Assembly (NCBI RefSeq): GCF_008795985.1
Contig: NZ_VMHP01000002.1
Coordinates: 372,001 to 436,000 of the forward strand
DNA: 64,000 nucleotides
Direction: 5' to 3'
Origin: Marinobacter halotolerans
Lineage (GTDB): Bacteria; Pseudomonadota; Gammaproteobacteria; Pseudomonadales; Oleiphilaceae
Below, one piece after another: positions 26,528 to 35,056 of this stretch. The position numbers were made by a program, and so were the translations under genes. The notes under the pieces were generated by a model, which saw only the letters and a list, made by a program, of their open reading frames with translations, had not been told where the DNA came from and made no database searches. Position 1 is the first letter of the stretch, and each line of letters starts with the position of its first letter.

Positions 26528-26667
26528 CTTACATCTGTTAGCCACAATCTCGCCTCTTGGAAAACCTGAACAAACCATAACACACCCATATGACCGGGGC
26601 GTGTAGACAGCTGATTGGCATGGGTCCCGGAAAAAATCGGTCACCCGGCTTTACACTGGATGAAACA

Positions 26668-26701
26668 CTGTATATAGTCATTTTACTGTATATAAAAACA
26701 G
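26668..26701 (+). promoter_or_regulatory. LexA operator (SOS box) of lexA-sulA
   Basis: At 26686-26701 the 16 bases CTGTATATAAAAACAG match the SOS box consensus CTG-N10-CAG, with the AT-rich centre typical of strong sites. A second, weaker copy (CTGTATATAGTCATTT at 26668-26683) keeps only the left half. The pair lies 21 bases before the lexA ATG, as expected for autorepression. The tandem arrangement resembles E. coli lexA. Confidence 0.88.
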
Positions 26702-26721
26702 GCACCTTCTGGGGCAAATCA

Positions 26722-27333
26722 ATGAAACTGACAGCAAGGCAATCACAGGTACTGGACATCATCCGCCAGTCCATTGGTGAAACCGGATATCCGCCCACCC
26801 GCGCAGAAATAGCAGCGCAGCTGGGATTCCGTTCGGCCAACGCGGCGGAGGAGCATCTCCGGGCACTGGCACGCAAGGGCGCTATCGAAATGGTACCCGG
26901 CGCCAGTCGCGGCATCCGCCTGCCGGAGGAAGAGGAAGACCTGGGCCTGCCGGTTATTGGTCAGGTTGCAGCGGGTAGCCCCATCCTCGCCCAGGAACAT
27001 ATCGAAGATCATTGCACGGTTCGCCCCGAGTTCTTTTCACCGTCAGCGGACTATCTGCTTCGCGTTCGCGGTATGAGCATGAAGGACATCGGCATACTGG
27101 ACGGTGACCTGCTCGCAGTTCACCGCACTCAGGACGTCCATAACGGGCAGGTAGTTGTGGCCCGGGTAGGTGAGGATGAAGTCACCGTGAAACGTTTCCG
27201 CAAGGAAGGGACAAAAGTCCTTCTGATTGCAGAGAACGACGAGTTTGATCCCATAGAAGTGGATCTGACAGAGCAGGAACTGTTTATCGAAGGGCTTGGT
27301 GTGGGTGTTATCCGGCGGTCGGATTTCCACTAG
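26722..27333 (+). CDS. lexA: LexA, SOS repressor
   Basis: A 203-residue repressor. The winged helix-turn-helix is at the start ([44 protein letters not shown]). The self-cleavage site is VAAG, Ala84-Gly85. The catalytic pair is Ser119 ([10 protein letters not shown]) and Lys157 (EVTVKRF), and VVARV lies between. RecA filaments trigger cleavage after DNA damage, which derepresses SOS genes including the next gene, sulA. The ATG at 26722 gives the usual family length; the longer upstream frame overlaps the operator. The operator pair just upstream shows self-control. Confidence 0.97.
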   Translation: MKLTARQSQVLDIIRQSIGETGYPPTRAEIAAQLGFRSANAAEEHLRALARKGAIEMVPGASRGIRLPEEEEDLGLPVIGQVAAGSPILAQEHIEDHCTVRPEFFSPSADYLLRVRGMSMKDIGILDGDLLAVHRTQDVHNGQVVVARVGEDEVTVKRFRKEGTKVLLIAENDEFDPIEVDLTEQELFIEGLGVGVIRRSDFH

Positions 27334-27387
27334 GTTCGTTTGAAACAACAGTCTCAAGAATCGGTTGAAAGGCACGTGAGGCACATC

Positions 27388-27807
27388 ATGGAACAACTCA
27401 GCTTTAATCAGAACCTGGCGTATGCCAATGCGGCTGCCAATCCCTCACAGGCGATCGGGAACGTAACCGAGATTATCCTGCCTGAAGGTCAGGTTGAAAA
27501 CTTCCAGCTGTTGCTGCCGATGCTGACGCAACTGAACCAGGAAAAGCGGTGGCTGGCCTGGATTGACCCGCCCCAGAGTCTCGTCAGCAAATGGCAGAAG
27601 ATGCGCGGCATTGTGGCCGGAGAGCTGCTGGTATTGCGCTCGACACCGGAACATCCGGCTGGGGAGTTGGCGGAGCGGGCGCTAAGCGCAGGTACCTGCC
27701 ACGCGGTGATCATGTGGACCCGCAAGTTGGGCCGCAAGTCCCTGGCGGCTCTTGAGCAGGCGTCCGCGCAAGGCAACAGTCACGGGGTTGTGCTGCGCCA
27801 GCGCTAG
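27388..27807 (+). CDS. sulA: SulA, SOS-induced cell division inhibitor
   Basis: A 139-residue protein of the SulA family, related in fold to RecA-like proteins. The characteristic segments are VTEIILPEGQVENFQLLLPML, QEKRWLAWIDPPQSLV and GTCHAVIMWTRKLGRKSLAALE. It binds FtsZ and stops division during DNA repair. ATG 27388 has GAGG 6 bases upstream and gives the normal start; a TTG at 27340 is possible but not supported. It follows lexA by 54 bases in the pseudomonad order, so it should be driven by the same SOS-controlled promoter. Confidence 0.88.
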   Translation: MEQLSFNQNLAYANAAANPSQAIGNVTEIILPEGQVENFQLLLPMLTQLNQEKRWLAWIDPPQSLVSKWQKMRGIVAGELLVLRSTPEHPAGELAERALSAGTCHAVIMWTRKLGRKSLAALEQASAQGNSHGVVLRQR

Positions 27808-27842
27808 ACCTTCGCACCGCTGCTGGGTGCCAGTGACGGGTA

Positions 27843-28103
27843 TCAGTGAAGGGTATAGGAGGGCTGGACGTTCATGGCGTCCTGTTCCTCGTCCTCGAAA
27901 TCAATGTCGTGGCTGATATCGCCAGCAGCTTCAATGCCGGCTGCAATCATTGCCTTGGCAACCGCCATATCCCGCTCTTCCATCATTTCCTTTGCTTCTG
28001 TGGAAAACGATATCTTGACCAGCGGTGCGCTGTCGTCGTCAACGCGACGCAGGGCATAGTCGCCGTTGCTCAGTTGTACAATTTCGAAAAATGAAGGTGA
28101 CAT
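27843..28103 (-). CDS. Conserved small hypothetical protein next to lexA-sulA
   Basis: An 86-residue acidic protein. The first half forms strands (FFEIVQLSNGDYALRRVDDDSAPLVKISFS). The rest is a helix (AKEMMEERDMAVAKAMIAAGIEAAGDI) and a very acidic tail (DIDFEDEEQD). Pseudomonads have a small gene in this position between sulA and the DUF6586 gene, which supports it being real. No function is known. It is on the opposite strand and converges on sulA. Confidence 0.74.
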   Translation of the reverse strand: MSPSFFEIVQLSNGDYALRRVDDDSAPLVKISFSTEAKEMMEERDMAVAKAMIAAGIEAAGDISHDIDFEDEEQDAMNVQPSYTLH

Positions 28104-28150
28104 GTAAATAACCTTTCAGTGCGTTGCCCTGGAGTGGCGTTGCGATGGAT

Positions 28151-28627
28151 TTACCATTCGCTGTGCCGTTCCTCGAGGGCGTCAGTAAATTGTTTCAGTT
28201 CCGCCAGTGCCTGCTTCAGGGCATTGGATGAGCGGTCAGGCCCGGTGTCGGCCGCGACCGCGATAATATTTTCATCGCTGATCGTTTTTTTCGGTGCTGG
28301 TGGGCGTGTCTGGTAGCGCTCAAGCTGATCCAGGTACTGCCACCAGTTCGACGCGCCTGCTGACAGCGCTTCGAGTTCGGCAATTTCGGAAGTATCGTTG
28401 CCAAGCAGGGCGCGCAGGGCGCCCAGATTTTCCGGCTCGGCATTTTTTTCCTGATACATCCTGGCAACCATCACCAGCAGCAGCTGGCGAGAGCGCAACG
28501 CCAGTTCCACCGCCCCCTGCCAATGAGCCTCCTGTACCGGAACGCCATCTGAACGGTCCCGCTGGGCGAGCAAGGTTCTGGCAAGGAAAACTTTCTGGGA
28601 AATCAACGAATGCCACTGCGATGCCAT
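28151..28627 (-). CDS. DUF6586-like conserved hypothetical protein
   Basis: A 158-residue helical, soluble protein beginning ASQWHSLISQKVFLARTLLAQ, with a central WWQYLDQLERYQTRPPAP and a C-terminal helix ALKQALAELKQFTDALEERHSEW. Position and size match the gene that follows sulA in pseudomonads (the DUF6586 family, as I recall it). Function is unknown. It precedes the 86-residue gene by 47 bases on the same strand, so the two may form a small operon. Confidence 0.72.
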   Translation of the reverse strand: MASQWHSLISQKVFLARTLLAQRDRSDGVPVQEAHWQGAVELALRSRQLLLVMVARMYQEKNAEPENLGALRALLGNDTSEIAELEALSAGASNWWQYLDQLERYQTRPPAPKKTISDENIIAVAADTGPDRSSNALKQALAELKQFTDALEERHSEW

Positions 28628-28819
28628 CAGGAACCTGCCGGTAGGACTTTCAGGGTGAACTGACCACTTTCAGAATTAGCGACCATCTTACCATTTATCG
28701 CATAAAAATTCTTCTGTTCCAGTGAATCCGCCCTGGTGACAATAAAAAACAAACAGGCACTTGAAACGGTCGTTTGAATTTGGCAAAAAGGGAGCCGGAT
28801 TTCAGGTGAGGGTTAGAGA

Positions 28820-30178
28820 ATGCAGACTTATATAGTGGCAGGATTTGCAGCGTTGTTGATGGGCTTGTCCGGTATTGTCCAGGGCAAGGTGTCAGAGCAG
28901 GAGGCAGCGCGGCTGGGAAAAGATCTGACGCCAGTTGGCGCGATACGTGATGCCAATGACGCCGGAGTCATACCGAGCTGGGAAGGCGGGCTGTCAGAGC
29001 CGCCCGCAAACTGGCAGCGGGGTGATGTAGAGGTCAATCCGTTCCCTGAGGACAAACCACTGTTTGTGATCACCGATGACAATCTGCATCTTTACCGGGA
29101 CCGGCTTACAGACGGTCACATCAAGATGCTGGAGCAGTACGCGCCGGAATTCGTGATGCCGGTCTACCAGACCCGTCGCACCGCAGCGTTCCCCGAGTAT
29201 GTTTATGAAAACTCGAAGCAGAATGCACTCACGGCGGAATTGCTCCGCAACGGCAACGGCGTTCGCGATACGATTACCACCAGCCCCTTCCCGATTCCAC
29301 AGAACGGGCTGGAAGTCATATGGAATCATATTCTCAGATACCGGGGTGAGGAAATTGCTTTCCGCAGTGGCTCTGCAACGCCTCAGGTTGACGGCTCGTT
29401 CAACGAGGTGGTCAACAACTACGATTACTTTATTGCCTATAGCCGTCGCGGTGCCGATCTGGAAAATATTGATAACAAGATCTTCTACCTGAAAACCAAT
29501 ACGGTTGCGCCGGCCTCCCTGGCAGGCACCATAACCCTGGTACATGAAACCCTTGACCAGATCCGATCGCCTCGTCTGGCCTGGCGTTATGATGCCGGCT
29601 CCCGCCGCCTGCGCCGGTCGCCAAACCTGGCCTATGAGACAGACCTTCCCAACTCCTCGTCCCTGCGCTCGGTGGACCAGAAAGACATGTATAACGGCGC
29701 CCCGAACCAGTATGACTGGACCCTGAAAGGCAAGCGTGAAATCTATGTCCCTTACAATGCCTACAAGCTGCACGATGCCGATGTGCGCCCGGACGATGTG
29801 ATTCGTCCACAGCACATCAATCAGGAGCTAACCCGCTACGAGCTCCACCGGGTATGGGTTGTCGAAGCAAAACGTCGGACCGGCATCAGCCATATCTATG
29901 ACCGCCGTGTTTTCTACGTGGATGAAGACAGCTGGCAGGTGCTGGCCACGGAAGAGTACGATAAGGATGGTGACCTCTGGCGAGTGTCCGAGGCTCACAA
30001 CATCAGTTTCTACAGTGAGCCGGTCTTCTGGACCACTATGGAAATGACCTATGATCTGAAGGCCGAGCGCTATTACATCGACGGCCTGAACAATGGCTAC
30101 CCGGCTTATGATTTTGATCCGGGGTTCCGTGGCGATCAGTTCTCGGCTTCTGCAGCGCGTCGGGACGCCCGCCGATGA
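28820..30178 (+). CDS. DUF1329 (LolB-like) periplasmic protein
   Basis: A 452-residue protein. A signal peptide is visible (MQTYIVAGFAALLMGLSG, cut around IVQGKV). Family hallmarks follow: SEQEAARLGKDLTPVGAIRDAN, PSWEGGL near 55-60, a NGLEVIWNHILRYRG centre, NLAYETDLPNSSSLRSVDQKDMYNGAPNQYDW, and a C-terminal DEDSWQVLATEEYDKDGDLWRV. DUF1329 folds like LolA/LolB and often sits beside DUF1302 proteins or RND exporters in sterol or lipid gene sets. Here neither partner is adjacent, which is unusual. A short FliT-like gene follows 24 bases later. Confidence 0.9.
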   Translation: MQTYIVAGFAALLMGLSGIVQGKVSEQEAARLGKDLTPVGAIRDANDAGVIPSWEGGLSEPPANWQRGDVEVNPFPEDKPLFVITDDNLHLYRDRLTDGHIKMLEQYAPEFVMPVYQTRRTAAFPEYVYENSKQNALTAELLRNGNGVRDTITTSPFPIPQNGLEVIWNHILRYRGEEIAFRSGSATPQVDGSFNEVVNNYDYFIAYSRRGADLENIDNKIFYLKTNTVAPASLAGTITLVHETLDQIRSPRLAWRYDAGSRRLRRSPNLAYETDLPNSSSLRSVDQKDMYNGAPNQYDWTLKGKREIYVPYNAYKLHDADVRPDDVIRPQHINQELTRYELHRVWVVEAKRRTGISHIYDRRVFYVDEDSWQVLATEEYDKDGDLWRVSEAHNISFYSEPVFWTTMEMTYDLKAERYYIDGLNNGYPAYDFDPGFRGDQFSASAARRDARR

Positions 30179-30202
30179 TTTAACTCCAGGGGAGAACCAG
30201 CA

Positions 30203-30526
30203 ATGACAGAATACCGGCTTGATGCGATCGATACGCTTGTCGGCCACCTTGAAACCGCGCTGGCGGAGAAGGACTGGGATGAGCTCTCACGGCTGAATCA
30301 GTTGATTCGGCCGACCATCGAGCCGGTAATGTCAGAGCTGGAAGCCGGGGAGCTGGACCCGGAGCCTGTCCGGGAACGTCTTGCAAAGCTTCAGACATTC
30401 TGTGACCGTGCCAATTTATCGGCGAATGACGCCAAGGCGGAAGCCCGGCGCGCGCTTGAGTCGGTCAGCCAGAACCGAAGCGCGGCCAATGCCTATCAGA
30501 AAGTCGCCCAGAATCCCCGGAAGTAG
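30203..30526 (+). CDS. Small helical protein, possibly FliT-like
   Basis: A 107-residue acidic protein predicted to be all alpha-helix (LDAIDTLVGHLETALAEKDWDELSRLNQLIRPTIEPVM, then ERLAKLQTFCDRANLSANDAKAEARRALE). The size, the helix layout and the WDELSRLNQLI segment recall FliT chaperones, which bind FliD. Its position immediately before flrA is where pseudomonads keep their FliT-like gene. No fliC, fliD or fliS is present upstream, so this could be what remains of a longer flagellar string. GGGGAG stands before the ATG. The call is mainly from position. Confidence 0.55.
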   Translation: MTEYRLDAIDTLVGHLETALAEKDWDELSRLNQLIRPTIEPVMSELEAGELDPEPVRERLAKLQTFCDRANLSANDAKAEARRALESVSQNRSAANAYQKVAQNPRK

Positions 30527-30598
30527 CGTCATTAAATTGACTCCGGGGGTCGTTCAGTCTTAAATACGGCAAAACATCCCCGCAAGAGATTCGTTTTG

Positions 30599-32044
30599 AT
30601 GTCCAAGAATAATAAAGTGCTGGTGCTCAGCGAGGACGAAGCAAGAACACGCGACATTGTCACCATTCTGGAGTTTATCGGCGAGGAAGACATTGCCTAC
30701 GGCGAAGAGGCCCGGTCTCTGTTGCTGGAACCGGGGTCTCTTGAAGAAGCGTCGGTGGTTATTCTTGACGGTAACGATGTTTCAGCCAGCAGCACGGTCA
30801 CTACCATCAGCCAGTCTACCCAGGGTGTTCCAATCCTGATGGTCGGGGATCCGGATCTTCATATGCTGCCGGATGAAGACAGCAACCGGATCATTGCCCG
30901 GATGGAATGGCCCCTGAATTACACCAAGTTTGTGGATTCCCTCTATCGCGCCCAGATCTTCCGGGATCAGTACGCCCGTTCCCAGGAACGTGGCCAGCAG
31001 CGTGGCCTTCAGTTGTTCCGCAGCCTGGTGGGCACCAGCCGTAAGGTTCAGTCAGTGCGCCAGCTTATGGAACAGGTCGCGGACAAAGAGGTCAGCGTTC
31101 TGATCACCGGCGAATCCGGCACCGGTAAGGAAGTGGTCGCCCGTAACCTGCATTATCACTCCAGCCGTCGGGACAAGCCGTTTGTTCCGGTTAACTGTGG
31201 CGCCATCCCGGCCGAGCTTCTGGAAAGTGAGCTATTCGGCCATGAGAAAGGCGCGTTCACTGGCGCCATCACCGCCCGCATCGGCCGCTTTGAAATGGCC
31301 GAGGGCGGCACCCTGTTCCTGGATGAAATTGGCGATATGCCGCTTAACATGCAGGTGAAAATTCTTCGGGTTCTGCAGGAACGTACGTTTGAGAAAGTGG
31401 GGAGTAACCGGACGCAGACCGCCGATGTGCGGGTGATTGCGGCCACCCACAAGCACCTGGAAGACATGATCAGCAGCGGTGATTTCCGCGAGGATCTCTA
31501 TTACCGTCTCAATGTTTTTCCCATTGAGATGCCGGCTCTGCGAGAGCGGGTTGAGGATATTCCGCTGTTGATCAACGAACTGATCTCCCGGATGGAAAAG
31601 GAAAAGCGGGGATCGCTGCGAATGAACTCCGCCGCCATCATGAGTCTGTGCCGGCACGACTGGCCGGGTAATGTCCGGGAGCTGGCGAACCTGGTGGAGC
31701 GACTGGCGATCATGCACCCCTATGGCGTGATCGGCGTTCAGGAGCTGCCCAAGAAATTCCGCTATGTTGACGATTTTGACGAGAACCGCCCGGTTGAAGA
31801 TTCCGGCATGCCCTCGGGCATTCCCGGCCTGGTAGGGCTCGACGCGCCGGCGCTGCTGCCGGTGAACGGGATCGACCTGAAAGACTATCTGTCCAATCTT
31901 GAAAAACAGCTGATCCAGCAGGCTCTGGACGAATCCAGTGGTGTGGTCGCCCGCGCTGCGGAAAAACTGCGTATTCGCCGTACAACCCTCGTTGAGAAGG
32001 TTCGCAAATACGGTCTCAGGGACGAAGAATCCGAAGAGACCTGA
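30599..32044 (+). CDS. flrA: FlrA/FleQ, sigma-54-dependent master flagellar regulator
   Basis: A 481-residue enhancer-binding protein. The N-terminal FleQ-type receiver-like domain (about 1-120) lacks the usual phospho-Asp setting. The AAA+ domain has Walker A GESGTGKE (171-178), the sigma-54 contact loop GAFTGA (218-223) and [25 protein letters not shown]-terminal Fis-type helix-turn-helix ends the protein ([20 protein letters not shown]). LFRSLVG at 139-145 matches the cyclic-di-GMP-binding motif of FleQ, so the regulator probably senses this messenger. It switches on flrB-flrC and the export/basal-body genes with RpoN; FlhG restrains it. A TTG one codon earlier is possible, but ATG is normal. 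Confidence 0.95.
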   Translation: MSKNNKVLVLSEDEARTRDIVTILEFIGEEDIAYGEEARSLLLEPGSLEEASVVILDGNDVSASSTVTTISQSTQGVPILMVGDPDLHMLPDEDSNRIIARMEWPLNYTKFVDSLYRAQIFRDQYARSQERGQQRGLQLFRSLVGTSRKVQSVRQLMEQVADKEVSVLITGESGTGKEVVARNLHYHSSRRDKPFVPVNCGAIPAELLESELFGHEKGAFTGAITARIGRFEMAEGGTLFLDEIGDMPLNMQVKILRVLQERTFEKVGSNRTQTADVRVIAATHKHLEDMISSGDFREDLYYRLNVFPIEMPALRERVEDIPLLINELISRMEKEKRGSLRMNSAAIMSLCRHDWPGNVRELANLVERLAIMHPYGVIGVQELPKKFRYVDDFDENRPVEDSGMPSGIPGLVGLDAPALLPVNGIDLKDYLSNLEKQLIQQALDESSGVVARAAEKLRIRRTTLVEKVRKYGLRDEESEET

Positions 32045-32178
32045 TCGCTATTGACAGAATTCGGCGGCGTCAAAGGTTTGTAACCTGCGGCGCCGTCGCT
32101 CGTTCAGGGCGACAGAAAACCGTCATCTCCCCACCTCAGTAATTTCCTTCCTGTTGATATTTAAAAGAAAATCAATTC

Positions 32179-32194
32179 TGGCACAGTCCTCGCT
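32179..32194 (+). promoter_or_regulatory. Sigma-54 promoter of flrB
   Basis: TGGCACAGTCCTCGCT has the GG at 32180-32181 and GC at 32192-32193, separated by exactly ten bases. The -24 box TGGCAC is consensus; the -12 box has C for T at one position. It lies 79 bases before the flrB start, which fits FlrA/RpoN control of the two-component genes. Confidence 0.82.
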
Positions 32195-32272
32195 TAGATA
32201 CTGACAAAGAACACCGAAACGATCCATCCGATTGGTGCGGGCCGGAATCAGGTCCGGTCAGAGGGCGAGTTT

Positions 32273-33544
32273 ATGAGTCAGTTACAGTTTCTGAGTCTGT
32301 CAGCAGCGGAAGAGTCTTCCGTGAACGCTGCGGCCGACGTCAACGACAAGGTAACCGCATTGTTTCCGGAACAGGACGATGAGGCCGTGGGTACGGCTCT
32401 GGACCTGTTTAACCAGATGTCCCGGCAGATTACCGACTCCTACCGGACACTGGAATCCCGGGTCAATCAGTTATCCGGTGAACTGACGGCGGAATCCCGC
32501 CAGCGCCAGGTAGAACTTGAACAGAAAGAAGAGCTGGCAGACCGGCTGTCTACCTTGCTGCAGGCTCTGCCGGCGGGGGTAGTAGTACTGGACAGCCAGG
32601 GCGTGGTTACCCAGACCAACCCGGCCGCCATCACGCTGCTCGGTGAGCCGCTGGACGGCGAGCGTTGGGTGGATGTAATTCGCCGTTGCTTTGCCCCGCG
32701 CCGGGATGACGGCCACGAGGTGTCGCTGAAGGATGGTCGGCGGGTCAGTATTGAGATCCGTACCATGGAAAACCAGCCCGGTCAGCTGATTCTGCTGACG
32801 GACCTGACCGAAACCCGTCAGCTTCAGAGCCAGCTTGCCCATGCCCAGCGGTTATCCGCCATGGGCAAGATGGTGGCCTCGCTGGCTCACCAGATCCGTA
32901 CGCCCCTGTCGGCGGCGATTCTCTACGGTGGCCATCTGAGCCAGCCCGATCTTGAGGAAGAGCTGCGTCAGCGCTGCGCGTCCAGGCTGATGTCCCGCCT
33001 GACCCATCTGGAGCAACAGGTTCGGGACATGTTGATCTTCGCGAGGGGCGAGACCCGGCTTGCCGAGGAACTGTCCACGGAAAGTCTCGCTCAGGCGTTG
33101 ACATCGGCCATTGATGGCCTGCGTCAGCCTGCTGGCGTGCAGATTGAACTGAACTGCAATGTGGCCGATCAGCCCATGCTGTGTAATCGCGATGCCCTCG
33201 TAGGCGCCTGTACTAACCTGGTCAATAACAGTATTGAGGCGGGTGCCAAGCGCATCAGCGTGTCCATGGAGCAGCAGGCAAACGAGCTGACCGTTCAGGT
33301 GTCAGACGATGGCCCGGGCTTTTCCGCGGATCAGACCAACCAGATGCTGGAAGCGTTCTATACCACCAAATCCCACGGTACCGGGCTTGGCCTGGCGGTG
33401 GTGCAGGCGGTGGTCAAAGCCCATCAGGGCAATTTTGATATTCAGTCACCCGCTAAAGGCGGCGCAGTGGCCATTCTTTCACTGCCGTTACTGCGCGCTT
33501 CATCCAGTGACCGGCAGCCAAAAAACAAGCAGAAGAATAGCTAG
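32273..33544 (+). CDS. flrB: FlrB/FleS, flagellar sensor histidine kinase
   Basis: A 423-residue cytosolic kinase with no membrane helix. A coiled coil (about 45-90) leads into a PAS domain (LSTLLQALPAGVVVLDSQGVVTQTNPAAITLLGE). The dimerisation/phospho-acceptor helix follows, with MVASLAHQIRTPLSAA (His206, H-box in the HxxRTPL form). The ATPase domain has NLVNNSIEAG (N-box), DDGPGF (G1), FYTTKSHGTGLGLAVV (F and G2 boxes). It phosphorylates FlrC. The start follows the sigma-54 promoter by 79 bases, and flrC begins 27 bases downstream. Confidence 0.95.
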   Translation: MSQLQFLSLSAAEESSVNAAADVNDKVTALFPEQDDEAVGTALDLFNQMSRQITDSYRTLESRVNQLSGELTAESRQRQVELEQKEELADRLSTLLQALPAGVVVLDSQGVVTQTNPAAITLLGEPLDGERWVDVIRRCFAPRRDDGHEVSLKDGRRVSIEIRTMENQPGQLILLTDLTETRQLQSQLAHAQRLSAMGKMVASLAHQIRTPLSAAILYGGHLSQPDLEEELRQRCASRLMSRLTHLEQQVRDMLIFARGETRLAEELSTESLAQALTSAIDGLRQPAGVQIELNCNVADQPMLCNRDALVGACTNLVNNSIEAGAKRISVSMEQQANELTVQVSDDGPGFSADQTNQMLEAFYTTKSHGTGLGLAVVQAVVKAHQGNFDIQSPAKGGAVAILSLPLLRASSSDRQPKNKQKNS

Positions 33545-33570
33545 AACAATAGCAGGTATCGGAGGCAACT

Positions 33571-35052
33571 ATGGCCAGGGCACAAATTCTCATTGTTGAA
33601 GACGACCACGACCTGCGGGAAGCGCTGGTCACCACACTGGAGCTGGCGAAGTTCCGGGTGCGGGAAGCCGCGGACGCCGAGCAGGCACTCAAGTGTCTGG
33701 GGGAAGGGTCTGTGGATATGGTGGTCAGTGACGTCAACATGCCGGGAATGTCCGGGCACGAGCTGTTGTTCGAGGTTCAGCGCCAGCATCCGGGCCTGCC
33801 GATGATGCTGATCACTGCTTACGGCCAGATCAGTCATGCGGTTTCCGCCATGCAGGCCGGGGCCATCGATTATCTGGTCAAGCCGTTTGAGCCGGCGGTA
33901 CTGGTGGATGCTGTCACCCGGATTGTCGGCGGCAGCCGCAATAGCCGCGGCAGCGACGCGCCTGTGGCCGAAGACCCGATCAGCAAGCGCATGTTCCAGC
34001 TTGCGGCCAAAGTGGCTGCCAGTGATTCCACCGTAATGATTTCCGGCGAGAGTGGCACGGGCAAAGAGGTACTGGCGCGCTATATTCATAACCAGTCACC
34101 CCGGGCAGATCAGCCGTTCATCGCGATCAACTGTGCGGCGATTCCGGAGAACATGCTGGAGGCGATTCTTTTCGGCCATGAAAAAGGTGCCTTCACCGGC
34201 GCGGTGGCGTCCTCACCGGGCAAGTTCGAGCAGGCCAATGGCGGTACCATTTTGCTGGACGAGATTTCGGAAATGGATCTGGGTCTCCAGTCCAAGCTGC
34301 TTCGCGTTCTTCAGGAACGGGAAGTGGAACGGGTGGGTGGTCGCAAGACCATTCAACTGGATGTACGGGTGATTGCCACCACCAACCGGGATCTGGGCCA
34401 TTACGTCCGTGAAGGGCAGTTCCGGGAAGATCTGTATTACCGGCTGACGGTATTCCCCATGCACTGGCAGCCCCTGCGTGAACGCCCCCTGGACATCATG
34501 CCGCTGGCCACGTCATTGCTGAAAGCCCACTGCCGCAAGATGAAACTGACCGGCATTACCTTTTCCGCGGATGCCAAACAGGCGCTGACCGGCCACCGCT
34601 GGCCCGGCAACGTGCGGGAACTGGACAACGCCCTGCAGCGGGCGCTGGTATTGCACCAGGGTAATGTAATTCAGGCCAGTGATCTGTGCCTGGAGTTGGG
34701 TATCAATGGCCGTATGGATTCGAGTGCGCCGGCACCGGCCACTATAATGGACCGCGCCGACAGTTCGAGAACGGAATCATCGGGGTACGATGCGAACGGG
34801 TACGAAGATCCCACGGAGACGGCGGATCTACCGTTGCAAAACGAAGCTTTGCGAAGCGAGAGCGGTTCGTCCCTTGGCGATGAAGTTCGTCAGCGTGAGT
34901 TCAGAATTATTATTGACGCCCTGCGCAGAGAGCGTGGCCGTCGGAACCGGGCCGCGGAGCAATTGGGCATTAGTCCACGTACTCTGAGATATAAACTGGC
35001 TCAGATGCGGGATTCAGGTATTGATCTGTCTGCCGAACTTTCGACCGTCTGA
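33571..35052 (+). CDS. flrC: FlrC/FleR, sigma-54-dependent flagellar response regulator
   Basis: A 493-residue response regulator. The receiver domain has Asp54 in MVVSDVNMPGMSG and Lys in YLVKPFEP. The AAA+ domain has [17 protein letters not shown] (sigma-54 contact loop), LLDEISEMD and [10 protein letters not shown] Fis-type helix-turn-helix at the end is RRNRAAEQLGISPRTLRYKLAQ. It activates class III genes for hook and late basal body with RpoN. The start has a strong GGAGGC ribosome site. Its stop is four bases before the end of the convergent regulator-hydrolase gene, with a short stem-loop (35042-35065) at the junction. Confidence 0.95.
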   Translation: MARAQILIVEDDHDLREALVTTLELAKFRVREAADAEQALKCLGEGSVDMVVSDVNMPGMSGHELLFEVQRQHPGLPMMLITAYGQISHAVSAMQAGAIDYLVKPFEPAVLVDAVTRIVGGSRNSRGSDAPVAEDPISKRMFQLAAKVAASDSTVMISGESGTGKEVLARYIHNQSPRADQPFIAINCAAIPENMLEAILFGHEKGAFTGAVASSPGKFEQANGGTILLDEISEMDLGLQSKLLRVLQEREVERVGGRKTIQLDVRVIATTNRDLGHYVREGQFREDLYYRLTVFPMHWQPLRERPLDIMPLATSLLKAHCRKMKLTGITFSADAKQALTGHRWPGNVRELDNALQRALVLHQGNVIQASDLCLELGINGRMDSSAPAPATIMDRADSSRTESSGYDANGYEDPTETADLPLQNEALRSESGSSLGDEVRQREFRIIIDALRRERGRRNRAAEQLGISPRTLRYKLAQMRDSGIDLSAELSTV

Positions 35053-35056
35053 GTCG

